DNA of 64,000 nt from Methylacidiphilum caldifontis. GTDB lineage: Bacteria > Verrucomicrobiota > Verrucomicrobiia > Methylacidiphilales > Methylacidiphilaceae. How positions within the stretch are numbered: the first letter of the stretch is position 1; every line of letters begins with the position of its first letter. The notes beneath the pieces are model-generated. The model saw only the letters and a list, made by a program, of their open reading frames with translations, did no database searches and was not told the origin of the DNA. The translations under genes were made by a program, and so were the position numbers. The stretch spans positions 1,612,001-1,676,000 of the forward strand of contig NZ_CP065957.1 of assembly GCF_017310505.1 (NCBI RefSeq), in the 5' to 3' direction. Shown piece by piece: positions 18,253 through 26,914 of this stretch.

Positions 18253-18759
18253 ATGGCGCAAAATCAAGATATAAGACATGGACGGCACTGTGTCTTCAAG
18301 ATGCACCTCCATTTGGTCTTCGTGACGAAATACCGCCGCAAAGTGTTCGACGACGACGCCATCAACCGGCTGCGCACGATCTTCGCCAAGGTCTGTGCCG
18401 ACTTTGAGGCGCAACTCGTCGAAATGGACGGCGAGGACGATCACGTCCATCTGCTCGTGGAATATCCGCCCAAGGTCGCCGTCTCCAACCTCATGAACAG
18501 TCTCAAGGGCGTATCCAGCCGGCTGCTGCGCAAGGAGCGGCCCGACATTCAGAGCTGGTACTGGCGCGGTGTGCTGTGGTCGCCGTCGTACTTCGCCTCA
18601 TCCTGCGGGGGCGCGCCGATTTCCATCGTGCGCCAGTACACCAGAGCAGCTGCAGACGCCACACTGGAACCAAGGACGGCTACGCCCTCCGCGCTATCCT
18701 TCCCCGCCCCAAGCGGCGGGGCAAGCCCGCGCACTTGGTCATTCATTGAAAAGGAATAA
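18253..18759 (+). pseudogene. tnpA: IS200-type Y1 transposase TnpA with scrambled C-terminus
   Basis: The HUH single-strand transposase that moves the element. The first 130 residues are normal: GRHCVFKMHLHLVFVTKYRR, the HUH pair in DDHVHLLVEY, and WSPSYFASSCGGAPISIVRQY with the catalytic Tyr. Immediately after that Tyr the frame becomes TRAAADATLEPRT. The usual ending resembling IEQQQTPH is present one frame over, so a single-base insertion near 18640 is likely. The frame then runs through the left-end hairpin into flanking DNA. Whether the altered tail still supports transposition is doubtful. Confidence 0.82.
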
Positions 18760-18874
18760 CCGTTGCACTGGGGATAGGGAAAAGTTCATTGCAGTCAGAG
18801 ATCATTCAAAAAAAATTATAATTTAATCACGATTACCACCTCAAGTAAGCAGAACGAGTATTCTTCATTTTCCC

Positions 18875-20896
18875 TTATTCAATGGTTTCAATGGGTGCAG
18901 AGGGAATAGAAAGAAGAAACATTTTTCCATAAGATCTAGAGAGTATTCTTGAATCGAGAATAGCTATAATTCCCCTATCTTCTTTACTTCTAATTAATCT
19001 ACCTACTCCTTGCCTGAATTTTAAAACGGCTTCGGGAAGGGAGTAATGAAAAAAAGGATTAAAACCCAATTTTTCTAATTGTTCACTTTTAGCTTGGACT
19101 TGAGGATGATCTGGAGAAGAGAAGGGCAGTTTCGTGATAATCACATTTCTTAAAGACTCTCCAGGGACATCGATACCTTGCCAGAAACTATCCATTCCAA
19201 ACAGTACGGCATGCCTAGCTTCTTTGAAAAGATTCAAAAGCCTGTGGCGAGATATTTTTCCATCTTGAACAAAAAGAGGATAACCTGCTTCGGTGAGCTT
19301 TTGACTGAGCACATTCACCATATTTGACAAGGTTTTGCGGTTTGTAAAAAGGACAAGAGCAGATCCTCCAGTTTGTCTTACTAATCTCTCTATCCAATAA
19401 GCAAGAGCTTGTTCATAGGGAGAGGTTTGCGAAGGATCAGGCATATTTTTAGGAATAACAATTTTCATCTGCTTGCCGTAATCAAAAGGCGACTGCAGGG
19501 AAAGAGAACGGCTATAGAGACCAACATGCTGCTGAAAATAGGAAAAACTATTTGCAACTTGTAAGGTAGCACTAGTCATGATTACCGAAATCTCTTTTTC
19601 GTAAAGCAAGGATTGAAGAAGAGGTCCTACATCCAAGGGCGTGGCCAGAAGCTGAACATTCCCATTAAGACTGGGAGGATCAGTAATTTCTATCCAATAA
19701 ACATGATCTGGAATTTTCATTTCAAAAAAGTCAAGAAGAGCGCGCTTTTCAAGCGAAATTTTTTCGATACAGTTTTCTATCTCCTCTTTGATCTCTTTTT
19801 CTTGGACGTTTATGATTTCTGAAGATATTTCTTTTACAAGATTGTCTAAGGTTTCGGGCAGAGGGTTGGGTAGGGGCAAAGGGTTAATAATTCTTTGTTC
19901 CAAAACAGAATGTTGAATAGGGATTTCAGCAATGGACTGGAAAAACAAGCGAAGCTGTTCATAAGCTATTATATTTTTTTCTATCAGGTGTTTGTTTTTT
20001 AGGAAAAGAAGTAGTCCTTTGTGGGTAATCGGATTAAATAGGCGGAAAAGAAGGTTCTGCAACCGGTACTTAGAAACAGAAAATCCAAGCTGGCTTGAAG
20101 CTATTTTTTCAAGAGTGTGGGCCTCGTCAAAGACCACAAAACTTTCACCAAAAGGAGTTCCAATTTCTTTTTGAAACTCGGGATCAACATTTCTTCCAAG
20201 AAGAGAAAAATAAAAGGCATGGTTAACTATGGTCAAGTCCGACTGACTACTTTTCTCTCTAAATCTTTGGTAAAAACAACGGGGGTTATGTGCACAGCTT
20301 TTGCAGTTACATAATCCAGGTTCTGAACATATTTGACTCCAGAGCTGCAACGAAGGAAGAGGATCAAGTTCTTCAATGTCTCCCGTTTTGGTTCTTAGTG
20401 ACCAATTGTATACATTCAGGATGTCCGTTGTTTCATGAGAGGGGAAAAGGTCCGAGCCATGTCGCATCACTTTCTCAAGCCTTTTGGGACAGATGTAGTT
20501 TTGACGTCCCTTAAGGAGCACGACAGAGAAGTCCTTGGCTAACATTTTTTTTAATAGAGGAATATCCTTGTGAAGGAGTTGATCCTGCAAGTTAAGAGTG
20601 TGAGTCGAAATGACGCCTCTTTGTGAAAAATTCTTACAGTAAAAGAGGGAAGAAACCAGATAAGCTAAGCTTTTGCCAGTACCTGTTGGTGCTTCAATAA
20701 CCAGGTGTTGTTTTTTTTCAAGGCTACTGTAAATCTCTTCTGCCATTTGTTTTTGTTGAGGCCGATATTCATAGTGAGCTGCTTGAGACAAGGGACCAGC
20801 GGGAGAAAAAAAAGAAGAGATTAAAGAAGCTCCATCTTGCTTTCTTGGGTCATTAAATTTGCCGTTGGATAGGCTATTTTGACCATCGCTAGACAT
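18875..20896 (-). CDS. dinG: DinG-family ATP-dependent DNA helicase (XPD-like, Fe-S)
   Basis: SF2 5'-3' helicase related to XPD/DinG, 673 residues. Walker A is APTGTGKSLAYL, box II is VVFDEAHTLE, and late motifs are GMDSFWQGIDVPG and FRQGVGRLIR. Four cysteines in ICSEPGLCNCKSCAHNPRC match the 4Fe-4S cluster domain between motifs Ia and II. It probably resolves R-loops, flaps or G-quadruplexes during repair. Start ATG 20896. It lies just upstream of the GC-rich IS element and appears unaffected. Confidence 0.92.
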   Translation of the reverse strand: MSSDGQNSLSNGKFNDPRKQDGASLISSFFSPAGPLSQAAHYEYRPQQKQMAEEIYSSLEKKQHLVIEAPTGTGKSLAYLVSSLFYCKNFSQRGVISTHTLNLQDQLLHKDIPLLKKMLAKDFSVVLLKGRQNYICPKRLEKVMRHGSDLFPSHETTDILNVYNWSLRTKTGDIEELDPLPSLQLWSQICSEPGLCNCKSCAHNPRCFYQRFREKSSQSDLTIVNHAFYFSLLGRNVDPEFQKEIGTPFGESFVVFDEAHTLEKIASSQLGFSVSKYRLQNLLFRLFNPITHKGLLLFLKNKHLIEKNIIAYEQLRLFFQSIAEIPIQHSVLEQRIINPLPLPNPLPETLDNLVKEISSEIINVQEKEIKEEIENCIEKISLEKRALLDFFEMKIPDHVYWIEITDPPSLNGNVQLLATPLDVGPLLQSLLYEKEISVIMTSATLQVANSFSYFQQHVGLYSRSLSLQSPFDYGKQMKIVIPKNMPDPSQTSPYEQALAYWIERLVRQTGGSALVLFTNRKTLSNMVNVLSQKLTEAGYPLFVQDGKISRHRLLNLFKEARHAVLFGMDSFWQGIDVPGESLRNVIITKLPFSSPDHPQVQAKSEQLEKLGFNPFFHYSLPEAVLKFRQGVGRLIRSKEDRGIIAILDSRILSRSYGKMFLLSIPSAPIETIE

Positions 20897-20964
20897 GACT
20901 TATCCCTTTGAAAACTGTCTATCCATAACTCCTTCTTTCTATATTTATCATAGAAGTGTCATAT

Positions 20965-22206
20965 TTACCATTCCCAATGACAGTCAGATAGCCTTGTTTT
21001 GAGTTTTTCCATGATCTCTTTTTCTTCTTGCTCGTTTTTTGCGCTGTAGGTTACGCTCCATCTTAAGAAAGGCCCTGCATCATCCCAAGGTACGGTTGAA
21101 ATAAGTTTTTCCTGGATTAACCATTGGGTGCAATCTTCGGCATTACGAAAAGTGATGTTTTTTCCCTTGGAGTTTACTGATTTTGGGGCTTCGGTATAGA
21201 GGAAAAAGGAAGCTTTAGGTTTTGTTGCCTTGAAGCCAATGTTACGGAGAGTTTCAACCATCAGATCCATTCTCCGGGAATATTTTTGAGCGATCCTTTC
21301 AGTGATTTCGCTGTGATCCAGACAATAGGCATAAGCATGTTGGATGGCAAGAAATTGCCCTGAATCCGTATGATCCTTGACATACCCATAAGCTTTGATG
21401 AGCTTGGGATTGCCAACGACAAAACCACAGCGCCATCCCGTCATGTTGAAATTTTTGCTTGCTGAATGGAGTTCAATCCCCACTTCTTTTGCTCCAGGTA
21501 TTGATAAAAAGCTAAGTGGCTTGCCTTCGAAAACAAGTCCAGCATAAGCAAAGTCGTGAATGACAACGATTCTATGCTTTAAAGCAAAATCAACAACATC
21601 TTCAAAAAATCCCCTGCTGGCTACTGCCCCTGTAGGGTTATTGGGATAATTAAGAACCAAGACCTTAGTCTTAGAAAGAATGTTTTGGGGAACCGAATAA
21701 AGATCAGGTAAAAACTGGTTTTCTTTTTTCAGAGGAAGGTTATAAACTTTGCCTCCATAGTACTGGGCATGAGTGCCAAATACCGGATAACCGGGCACGG
21801 TCATGAGCACGTAATCCCCAGGGTCGATCAGAGCAGCAGGAAGAATGGATAAGGCAGCTTTAATCCCAATCGAATGAATAATTTCGGATTGTGGATCGAC
21901 CTCAACTCCACAAATTCTTTTCATGTATCTGGCCGCTGCTTCTTTGAGAAGTTGACCTCCATTATCCGCATAAAAACGGTTTTCGGCTTTTGCTGCTTCC
22001 TTGGCTAGAACCATTACTGTTTCAGCAGTAGCGGGTTCATCGGGTTCTCCCACTCCAAAATCGAGAAGTTCAATATGAGGATTTTTTTCTTTTGCCGAGC
22101 GCTTGGCTCTCTTGATTTTTTCGAATTTGTATATTTGGGTTGTCTCTCCAAAAGAACTCCCCCCGATTCGTTGAGCAAAAAGAGACTGAATGTAATCGTT
22201 ATTCAT
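20965..22206 (-). CDS. dapL: LL-diaminopimelate aminotransferase
   Basis: Class I/II PLP aminotransferase that makes LL-diaminopimelate from tetrahydrodipicolinate in one step, for lysine and peptidoglycan. 413 residues. LLDFGVGEPDEPA at the start, LNYPNNPTGA and the PLP lysine in SASKNFNMTGWRCGF are clear, with RWSVTYSAK near the end. DapL is the pathway of chlamydiae, plants, cyanobacteria and Verrucomicrobia, so its presence agrees with the suggested lineage. Single gene on the minus strand. Confidence 0.93.
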   Translation of the reverse strand: MNNDYIQSLFAQRIGGSSFGETTQIYKFEKIKRAKRSAKEKNPHIELLDFGVGEPDEPATAETVMVLAKEAAKAENRFYADNGGQLLKEAAARYMKRICGVEVDPQSEIIHSIGIKAALSILPAALIDPGDYVLMTVPGYPVFGTHAQYYGGKVYNLPLKKENQFLPDLYSVPQNILSKTKVLVLNYPNNPTGAVASRGFFEDVVDFALKHRIVVIHDFAYAGLVFEGKPLSFLSIPGAKEVGIELHSASKNFNMTGWRCGFVVGNPKLIKAYGYVKDHTDSGQFLAIQHAYAYCLDHSEITERIAQKYSRRMDLMVETLRNIGFKATKPKASFFLYTEAPKSVNSKGKNITFRNAEDCTQWLIQEKLISTVPWDDAGPFLRWSVTYSAKNEQEEKEIMEKLKTRLSDCHWEW

Positions 22207-22301
22207 AGATCAGTTTATTTACTTTTTAATTTGATAATTAGTCTACAAGGAAAAATTCCTCTGATTTTTTATTGTTATGATTTTTGTCTTTTATAAAAGC
22301 T

Positions 22302-22670
22302 TTAAATCTTTCCGGCTGTCCCGAACCAAAGCCGATAGGCGGCATAAAATAGGAAGATAGACAAGAGTTTTTTGGCAAGAGTTGCTGGTATTTTTTGGAT
22401 GAATATAACTCCAATAATGGCTCCAATAACACCAAAAATGAGAATGGTTCCAAAAATAGTCCAATCAATCTTTTGTAATAATCCATTAAGAGTACTTCCC
22501 GCTAAGGCAATAGGAATGATTAAAGCCAGTGATGTCCCCACAGCTATGTGATAAGGCACGCCAAAAAAAAGAATAAGAGCGGGTACGATAACAGCTCCGC
22601 CACCAATCCCAAAACAGCCGCTTGCAAAGCCAGAGACCAAGCCAAGTAAAATTAAACCTGCCATATTCAT
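22302..22670 (-). CDS. half-length TauE/SafE-type membrane transporter
   Basis: 122 residues with four hydrophobic segments. Only one repeat of the family is present: GLVSGFASGCFGIGGGAVIVPALILFFGVPYHIAVGTSLALI, the conserved glycine-rich first half. Usual members are about 250 residues with two such repeats, so this one would have to pair with itself or be a remnant. The start overlaps the stop of the gene upstream by four bases (ATGA), indicating translational coupling. Sulfite or organosulfur anion export is the family role; the substrate here is unknown. Confidence 0.82.
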   Translation of the reverse strand: MNMAGLILLGLVSGFASGCFGIGGGAVIVPALILFFGVPYHIAVGTSLALIIPIALAGSTLNGLLQKIDWTIFGTILIFGVIGAIIGVIFIQKIPATLAKKLLSIFLFYAAYRLWFGTAGKI

Positions 22671-23458
22671 AATCCGTCCTTTTTTAGCTTTTCATTGTTA
22701 GAGGTTGTGGTCAGATGTTGTTGAAGCATATGATATTCTGAAATCTTTATCATTTCATGCTCCTTTATGCTTTTAAAGGGTAGAGTCAAATGATAAAGAA
22801 AATCAATTATCCCAGGAAAATTACCTTCGGGAAGGCTCTGGGAAACGTAAAAAAATGAAAGTTTTTCTAACCGTGCAAGAAACCAGAACAGATCAACAGG
22901 TTCAGTCAAATTTACCCTGGCCTCACAAACCGAAAAATCTTTCTTATGAACCTTAAGCCTGCCTGAAAGGAAGTTACAGACCTTTTCCATGCGAGTCCGG
23001 TAAGGGATATTTTTTCTAGGAACAAAATCTATAATATAATAGGATTGTCCATCAGGGGACGATTCTTCTCCAACAAGTTTGAGGTTGAACCGATGAACGG
23101 CCTGATGCAAGGAAAAAAGAGTCTCTATGGCTTCACGGGCAACTCGAGCTTCGGAAATAATCAATTTTCTTTCTTTGAGTGGATATTTCTCTAAATTCAG
23201 AGGACTACCCCCGGGACCTATAAAAAAATGGATATCTGTTGTTGAATAAGGATTCCATTTGTGATCCAGCTTTTCCAAGTGAACATCTTCTTTAAAAGAA
23301 CAGTTATGAATAAGGCGGGCCATTTTTTCAGATTCATTGGCAATATGCTGAACGAGAGAATGGATATCAGGATAACAAAAAGCATGCCTATAGAACAAAA
23401 ACCAAGAAAAACAGAAAAAGATATTTAGAAGGAAGCTTGATTGTTTTTTAAGAACCAT
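22667..23458 (-). CDS. exported protein of unknown function
   Basis: 263 residues. A Lys-rich start and long hydrophobic segment (KKQSSFLLNIFFCFSWFLFY) form a signal peptide or anchor, then a mainly beta domain. The pattern FLSGRLKVHKKDFSVCEARVNLTEPVD followed by LEKLSFFYVSQSLPEGNFPGIIDF resembles periplasmic LolA-like or lipoprotein-sorting folds, in which curved strands carry such repeats. That resemblance is by eye. It is coupled to the half-length TauE gene downstream. Confidence 0.65.
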   Translation of the reverse strand: MVLKKQSSFLLNIFFCFSWFLFYRHAFCYPDIHSLVQHIANESEKMARLIHNCSFKEDVHLEKLDHKWNPYSTTDIHFFIGPGGSPLNLEKYPLKERKLIISEARVAREAIETLFSLHQAVHRFNLKLVGEESSPDGQSYYIIDFVPRKNIPYRTRMEKVCNFLSGRLKVHKKDFSVCEARVNLTEPVDLFWFLARLEKLSFFYVSQSLPEGNFPGIIDFLYHLTLPFKSIKEHEMIKISEYHMLQQHLTTTSNNEKLKKDGL

Positions 23459-23540
23459 CGAAATCTGTTGTCACCATCCCTATTTTTTTATTTTAAATCC
23501 TACTCGTTATAGGAACAAAGCAAGTGTTTTCATCGAAAAG

Positions 23541-24344
23541 TTAAGACAAAGACAAAGAGAGCTGTATTCTTTCAATTTTTTTTGCTTTTCCACTTTCCTC
23601 ATCGATTTCAACAAATATACCATCAGTCCTTGGATTTTCCGTGGCTAAGATGAATTTTGTGGGTAATAAAGTGGTGTAACGATGAATGATTGGAGCAATT
23701 TCTCTTCCGATAACTGAATTATGAGCTCCACAAAAGCCTACATCGGTGATGTAAGCTGTGCCTCCAGGGAAAATGGTTTCATCAGCAGTTTGGACATGAG
23801 TATGAGTTCCCACAACAGCAGAAACCTCTCCGTCAAGATATCTGCCAAAAGCTATTTTCTCTGAAGTTGCTTCCGCATGAAAATCAACAAAAATACAAGG
23901 TGTTTCTTTTTTTAACTCGGTAACTATTTTTTTACATATAAGAAAAGGGTTTTCTGTTTGAGGTAACATAAATGTCCTACCCATTGCGCAGACTACAGCT
24001 AGTTTTTTGCCGTTTCCCTTGACAATAATATAACCTTCTCCAGGAGTTCCAGGGGGATAATTGATAGGACGTAGTAGTCTTGGTTCATCTTGAATGAAAG
24101 AAATGATCTCTTTTTGATCCCAGGCATGATCCCCAAGAGTAATCACATCAATACCAAGCCTGAGAAATTCATAGGTAATTTTTGGAGTTATACCATTTCC
24201 TCCAGCTGCATTTTCTCCATTTGCCAAGATGAAATCAGGTTGATAAAACGACCTAATTTTTGGAATAGACAGTCTTAAAGCTTCTCTTCCTACTTCTCCG
24301 ACAACATCACCAAAAAATACAACTTTCAACTTGTTGTGAACCAA
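23541..24344 (-). CDS. YmdB-family metallophosphoesterase (cyclic nucleotide phosphodiesterase)
   Basis: 267 residues of the TIGR00282 family; the Bacillus member hydrolyses 2',3'- and 3',5'-cyclic nucleotides and affects development. Metal-binding motifs in order are FFGDVVGEVGREAL, NGENAAGGNGITP, LGDHAWDQKEI, VDFHAEATSEK and GTHTHVQTADE. All the histidines and aspartates expected for a two-metal site are present. In many bacteria this gene lies beside rny, which is not the case here. Confidence 0.92.
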   Translation of the reverse strand: MVHNKLKVVFFGDVVGEVGREALRLSIPKIRSFYQPDFILANGENAAGGNGITPKITYEFLRLGIDVITLGDHAWDQKEIISFIQDEPRLLRPINYPPGTPGEGYIIVKGNGKKLAVVCAMGRTFMLPQTENPFLICKKIVTELKKETPCIFVDFHAEATSEKIAFGRYLDGEVSAVVGTHTHVQTADETIFPGGTAYITDVGFCGAHNSVIGREIAPIIHRYTTLLPTKFILATENPRTDGIFVEIDEESGKAKKIERIQLSLSLS

Positions 24345-24409
24345 TAAACTTTTTTATGGATGTTGAATAAGAAATCAACTCGATTGTAAAAGAATACGTT
24401 ATTTTTGGG

Positions 24410-24440
24410 TATATGGGCAAATCGTTAATTTGCCCATATA
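24410..24440. terminator. perfect 13-bp inverted repeat, probable bidirectional terminator
   Basis: Arms at 24410-24422 and 24428-24440 are exact complements (TATATGGGCAAAT and its reverse complement), with a 5-base loop. It sits between the stop of the RRM gene (24472) and the start of the YmdB-type gene (24344). It therefore probably ends the RRM transcript and separates the two same-strand genes. A/T runs flank both sides, but no long U-tract follows. Confidence 0.65.
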
Positions 24441-24471
24441 TAATTTTAAAAGAAGGACAAATCCAGAGATT

Positions 24472-24774
24472 TTATCCTCTACGTGATCTTCCCGAATTTT
24501 CTCTGTGTCTATGAGGTCTTTCTTCCCTAGGCTTCGCTTCGTTGACAACGATTTGCCGGCCGCTAACATTTGTTCCGTTAAGATTATTGATAGCTGCTTG
24601 GGCGGCTTGAGATGAATCCATTGTAACAAAAGCAAACCCTCTCGATTGTCCGGTCATTTTATCCACGATAAGATTAATCTCGTTAACTTGCCCATAGGGT
24701 TCAAAGATCTCTCGAAGATCGTTTTCGGAAATTCGAAAGGGAAGATTACCAACATAGAGTCTTGTTCTATTCAT
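24472..24774 (-). CDS. RRM-domain RNA-binding protein
   Basis: 100 residues, one RNA-recognition motif. RNP2 is LYVGNLPF at residue 6 and RNP1 is RGFAFVTM near residue 45, with the aromatic residues that stack on RNA. The C-terminal tail EERPHRHRENSGRSRRG is basic and Arg/Gly-rich. Such small proteins are abundant in cyanobacteria and Verrucomicrobia and often respond to cold or bind RNA non-specifically. The 200 bp upstream, up to fba, is a long AT-rich leader with no recognised structure. Confidence 0.92.
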   Translation of the reverse strand: MNRTRLYVGNLPFRISENDLREIFEPYGQVNEINLIVDKMTGQSRGFAFVTMDSSQAAQAAINNLNGTNVSGRQIVVNEAKPREERPHRHRENSGRSRRG

Positions 24775-24994
24775 AAAACTAACATTTCTTTAAATAATTA
24801 TTTCAAAACGGAGATCGGCATCTAACAACCCTGCTAGCACACTTTTCTCCCTCAGCTGTTCTTACTTGAAACCGATTAGACCGGAGACAAAGCAAAAAAC
24901 AGTAATTAAAAAATCTCTTAATTAAAAGAAAAAGTCAAAAAATCTTTTTCTAAAAAAAAGGATGTTTATTGAGAAGGGCCGTTTTTTTAACCGA

Positions 24995-25969
24995 TTATGC
25001 CGCTTTGTTTTTTCTTTGTTCCAGTATTGCAGCTCTAACTTCAGATAGAGTATTTTTGGATCCTAATTTTTCACTACGACTAGCAATGAAATTGGCGTAT
25101 TCGGTCATAAATACTCTACCTGGGCCGCGGAAATCGAAATCTTCAGGATGATCCCTGAAATATTCTCTGTGAACGCGGGTCCAGACTAGCCTGCCATCGG
25201 TATCAATATTTATTTTGGTTACACCCAGTTTTGCAGCAGGTAAATATTCATCATCGTTAACCCCACAAGCACTGGGATCGAGTTTTCCTCCGGCAGCGTT
25301 GATCCGCATAATTTCGGATTGAGGGACACTTGAACTACCATGCATGACAAGAGGAAAACCAGGCAGTCTTTGTTGAATTTTTTCAAGAACATCGAAATGG
25401 ATCGATTGTCTGCCTTTAAACTTGTAAGCACCGTGACTTGTCCCAATCGCACAGGCTAAAGAATCACAACCTGTAAGTTGAACAAATTCCTTCGCCTGAT
25501 CGGGATCAGTCAGACAAGCATGACCTTCTTCAACTTTAATATCTTCTTCAACTCCTCCAAGCATACCCAGTTCTGCTTCTACGCTTACCCCTTTAGCATG
25601 AGCTCTCTCTACCACACGTCGTGTGATTTCAACATTCTTTTCGAAAGGTTCGTGAGAAGCATCGATCATCACCGAGCTATAGAAACCGGAATCTATACAA
25701 TCATAACAGGTGGCCTCGTCTCCATGATCAAGATGAACAACAAATACAGCATCAGGATAAATCGTTTCTGCAGCTCTTATCATGGCTTCGAGCATTCTTT
25801 TGTCTGCATACTTTCGTGCACCGCGAGAAATTTGAATAACAAATGGTGATTGAGATTGGATAGCTCCACGGAAAAGACCATGAGTTTGTTCCATGTTATT
25901 GATGTTATATGCTCCTACTGCAAATCTTCCGTAAGCAACTTTAAATAGCTCTGCTGCTGTAACAATCAT
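24995..25969 (-). CDS. fba: class II fructose-bisphosphate aldolase
   Basis: Zinc aldolase of glycolysis, gluconeogenesis and the Calvin cycle. 324 residues. Zinc and substrate motifs are VVHLDHGDEATCYDCID, VEAELGMLGGVEED, IGTSHGAYKF and VMHGSSSVPQSEI. The insert AAGGKLDPSACGVNDDEYL is typical of the long class II (CbbA-like) subgroup found with autotrophic carbon fixation. A role in the Calvin cycle is plausible in a Methylacidiphilum-like host but is not shown by the context. Confidence 0.94.
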   Translation of the reverse strand: MIVTAAELFKVAYGRFAVGAYNINNMEQTHGLFRGAIQSQSPFVIQISRGARKYADKRMLEAMIRAAETIYPDAVFVVHLDHGDEATCYDCIDSGFYSSVMIDASHEPFEKNVEITRRVVERAHAKGVSVEAELGMLGGVEEDIKVEEGHACLTDPDQAKEFVQLTGCDSLACAIGTSHGAYKFKGRQSIHFDVLEKIQQRLPGFPLVMHGSSSVPQSEIMRINAAGGKLDPSACGVNDDEYLPAAKLGVTKINIDTDGRLVWTRVHREYFRDHPEDFDFRGPGRVFMTEYANFIASRSEKLGSKNTLSEVRAAILEQRKNKAA

Positions 25970-26053
25970 TCGATGCTCCTTTTTAAGTTTATATTAATTC
26001 TAAAATAATTATTTTTAAAAAAAATACCTTTTTTTGATCCTAAATCTTAATAA

Positions 26054-26914
26054 ATGACTAAATTAAAACATACTATGCTAAGGTCTTTTCAAGAAGAAAA
26101 ATGGTCAAAATCGACCCTTGTTTTAGCTGGTCACGGCTCTTTATATAATCCTGATGCTGCCTTACCTGTCTATATAAATGCTGAAAAAATTAGAAGAAAA
26201 AAATTATTCAAAAATGTTTATGAGACTTTCTGGAAAGAAGAACCTTCTTTCCATCAAACCCTTTTATCGATTCAGTCCCCTTTTATTTATGTTGTTCCTT
26301 TTTTTTTGAGCCATGGTTTTTTTACTGAAAAAGTGATCCCTGCGGAGATGGAATTAAATGGTGCCTATTCAAAAAAAGGTGAAAAAATAATAGGCTATTG
26401 TAAAGCAATAGGTGAAAATCCCAGGGTGGCAGACATTATCATTAAAACCGTCAACCAAACCCTAAATTTCCTGGATAAAGAAGGGTATGCACCAGAGGAA
26501 AGGGATCTTTTATTAGTCAGTCATGGAACAAGAAAGAATGCACAATCCAAAATGACGGCATACAGCCAACTTGAACTCATAAGAAAAAGCAATTTGTTTA
26601 GAGAATGTCATGTGTTATTCCTGGAAGAAGAACCTCGGATTTCTCGTTGGAAAGAATATGTAAAATCCAGATTTGTTTTTACCGTTCCTTTTTTCATTTC
26701 CGAAGGAGATCATTCCTATGTTGATGTCCCTAGACTGATGGGTTTAGAAGTTAAAAAGGGGCTAGCTTTTAGTCATAATCCTCAATATATTGATGGCTTT
26801 TATCTTTGTTATACAAAAGCGGTAGGAACACTGGATGAAATAGATCAAGTTGTAGTCGAGCAAGTTGCCCAATTCGATGAATGTTTTGGAATATTGGCAG
26901 AGATGGCTTGTTGA
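26054..26914 (+). CDS. CbiX-like sirohydrochlorin chelatase domains (first part of a split locus)
   Basis: 286 residues with two CbiX-type halves. The first has LVLAGHGSLYNPDAALPVY and VVPFFLSHGFFTEKVIP; the second has LLLVSHGTRKNAQSK and TVPFFISEGDHSYVDVPRLMG. These His motifs chelate the metal inserted into sirohydrochlorin-type tetrapyrroles. The frame ends 50 bp inside the next one. In Deinococcus DR2241 and relatives these halves are fused to the C-terminal domain that here is a separate frame. No other cobalamin or sirohaem genes are near. Confidence 0.8.
   Translation: MTKLKHTMLRSFQEEKWSKSTLVLAGHGSLYNPDAALPVYINAEKIRRKKLFKNVYETFWKEEPSFHQTLLSIQSPFIYVVPFFLSHGFFTEKVIPAEMELNGAYSKKGEKIIGYCKAIGENPRVADIIIKTVNQTLNFLDKEGYAPEERDLLLVSHGTRKNAQSKMTAYSQLELIRKSNLFRECHVLFLEEEPRISRWKEYVKSRFVFTVPFFISEGDHSYVDVPRLMGLEVKKGLAFSHNPQYIDGFYLCYTKAVGTLDEIDQVVVEQVAQFDECFGILAEMAC

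Larger units (their letters stand above)
16909..18755 (-). mobile_element. IS200/IS605-family insertion sequence (divergent tnpB and tnpA)
   Basis: A GC-rich block in an AT-rich host, with tnpB leftward and tnpA rightward from a 20-bp intergenic gap. The right-end hairpin, CCGGCC-TGAA-GGCCGG, is seen at about 16923-16938 and is followed outward by GGAGGATGTCAA (minus strand). A left-end hairpin, CCCGCC/GGCGGG, is near 18706-18723. These subterminal hairpins are characteristic of single-strand Y1 transposition. The outer boundary at 16909 is inferred from the TCAA-like right cleavage site. The boundary near 18755 is approximate. Confidence 0.88.
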
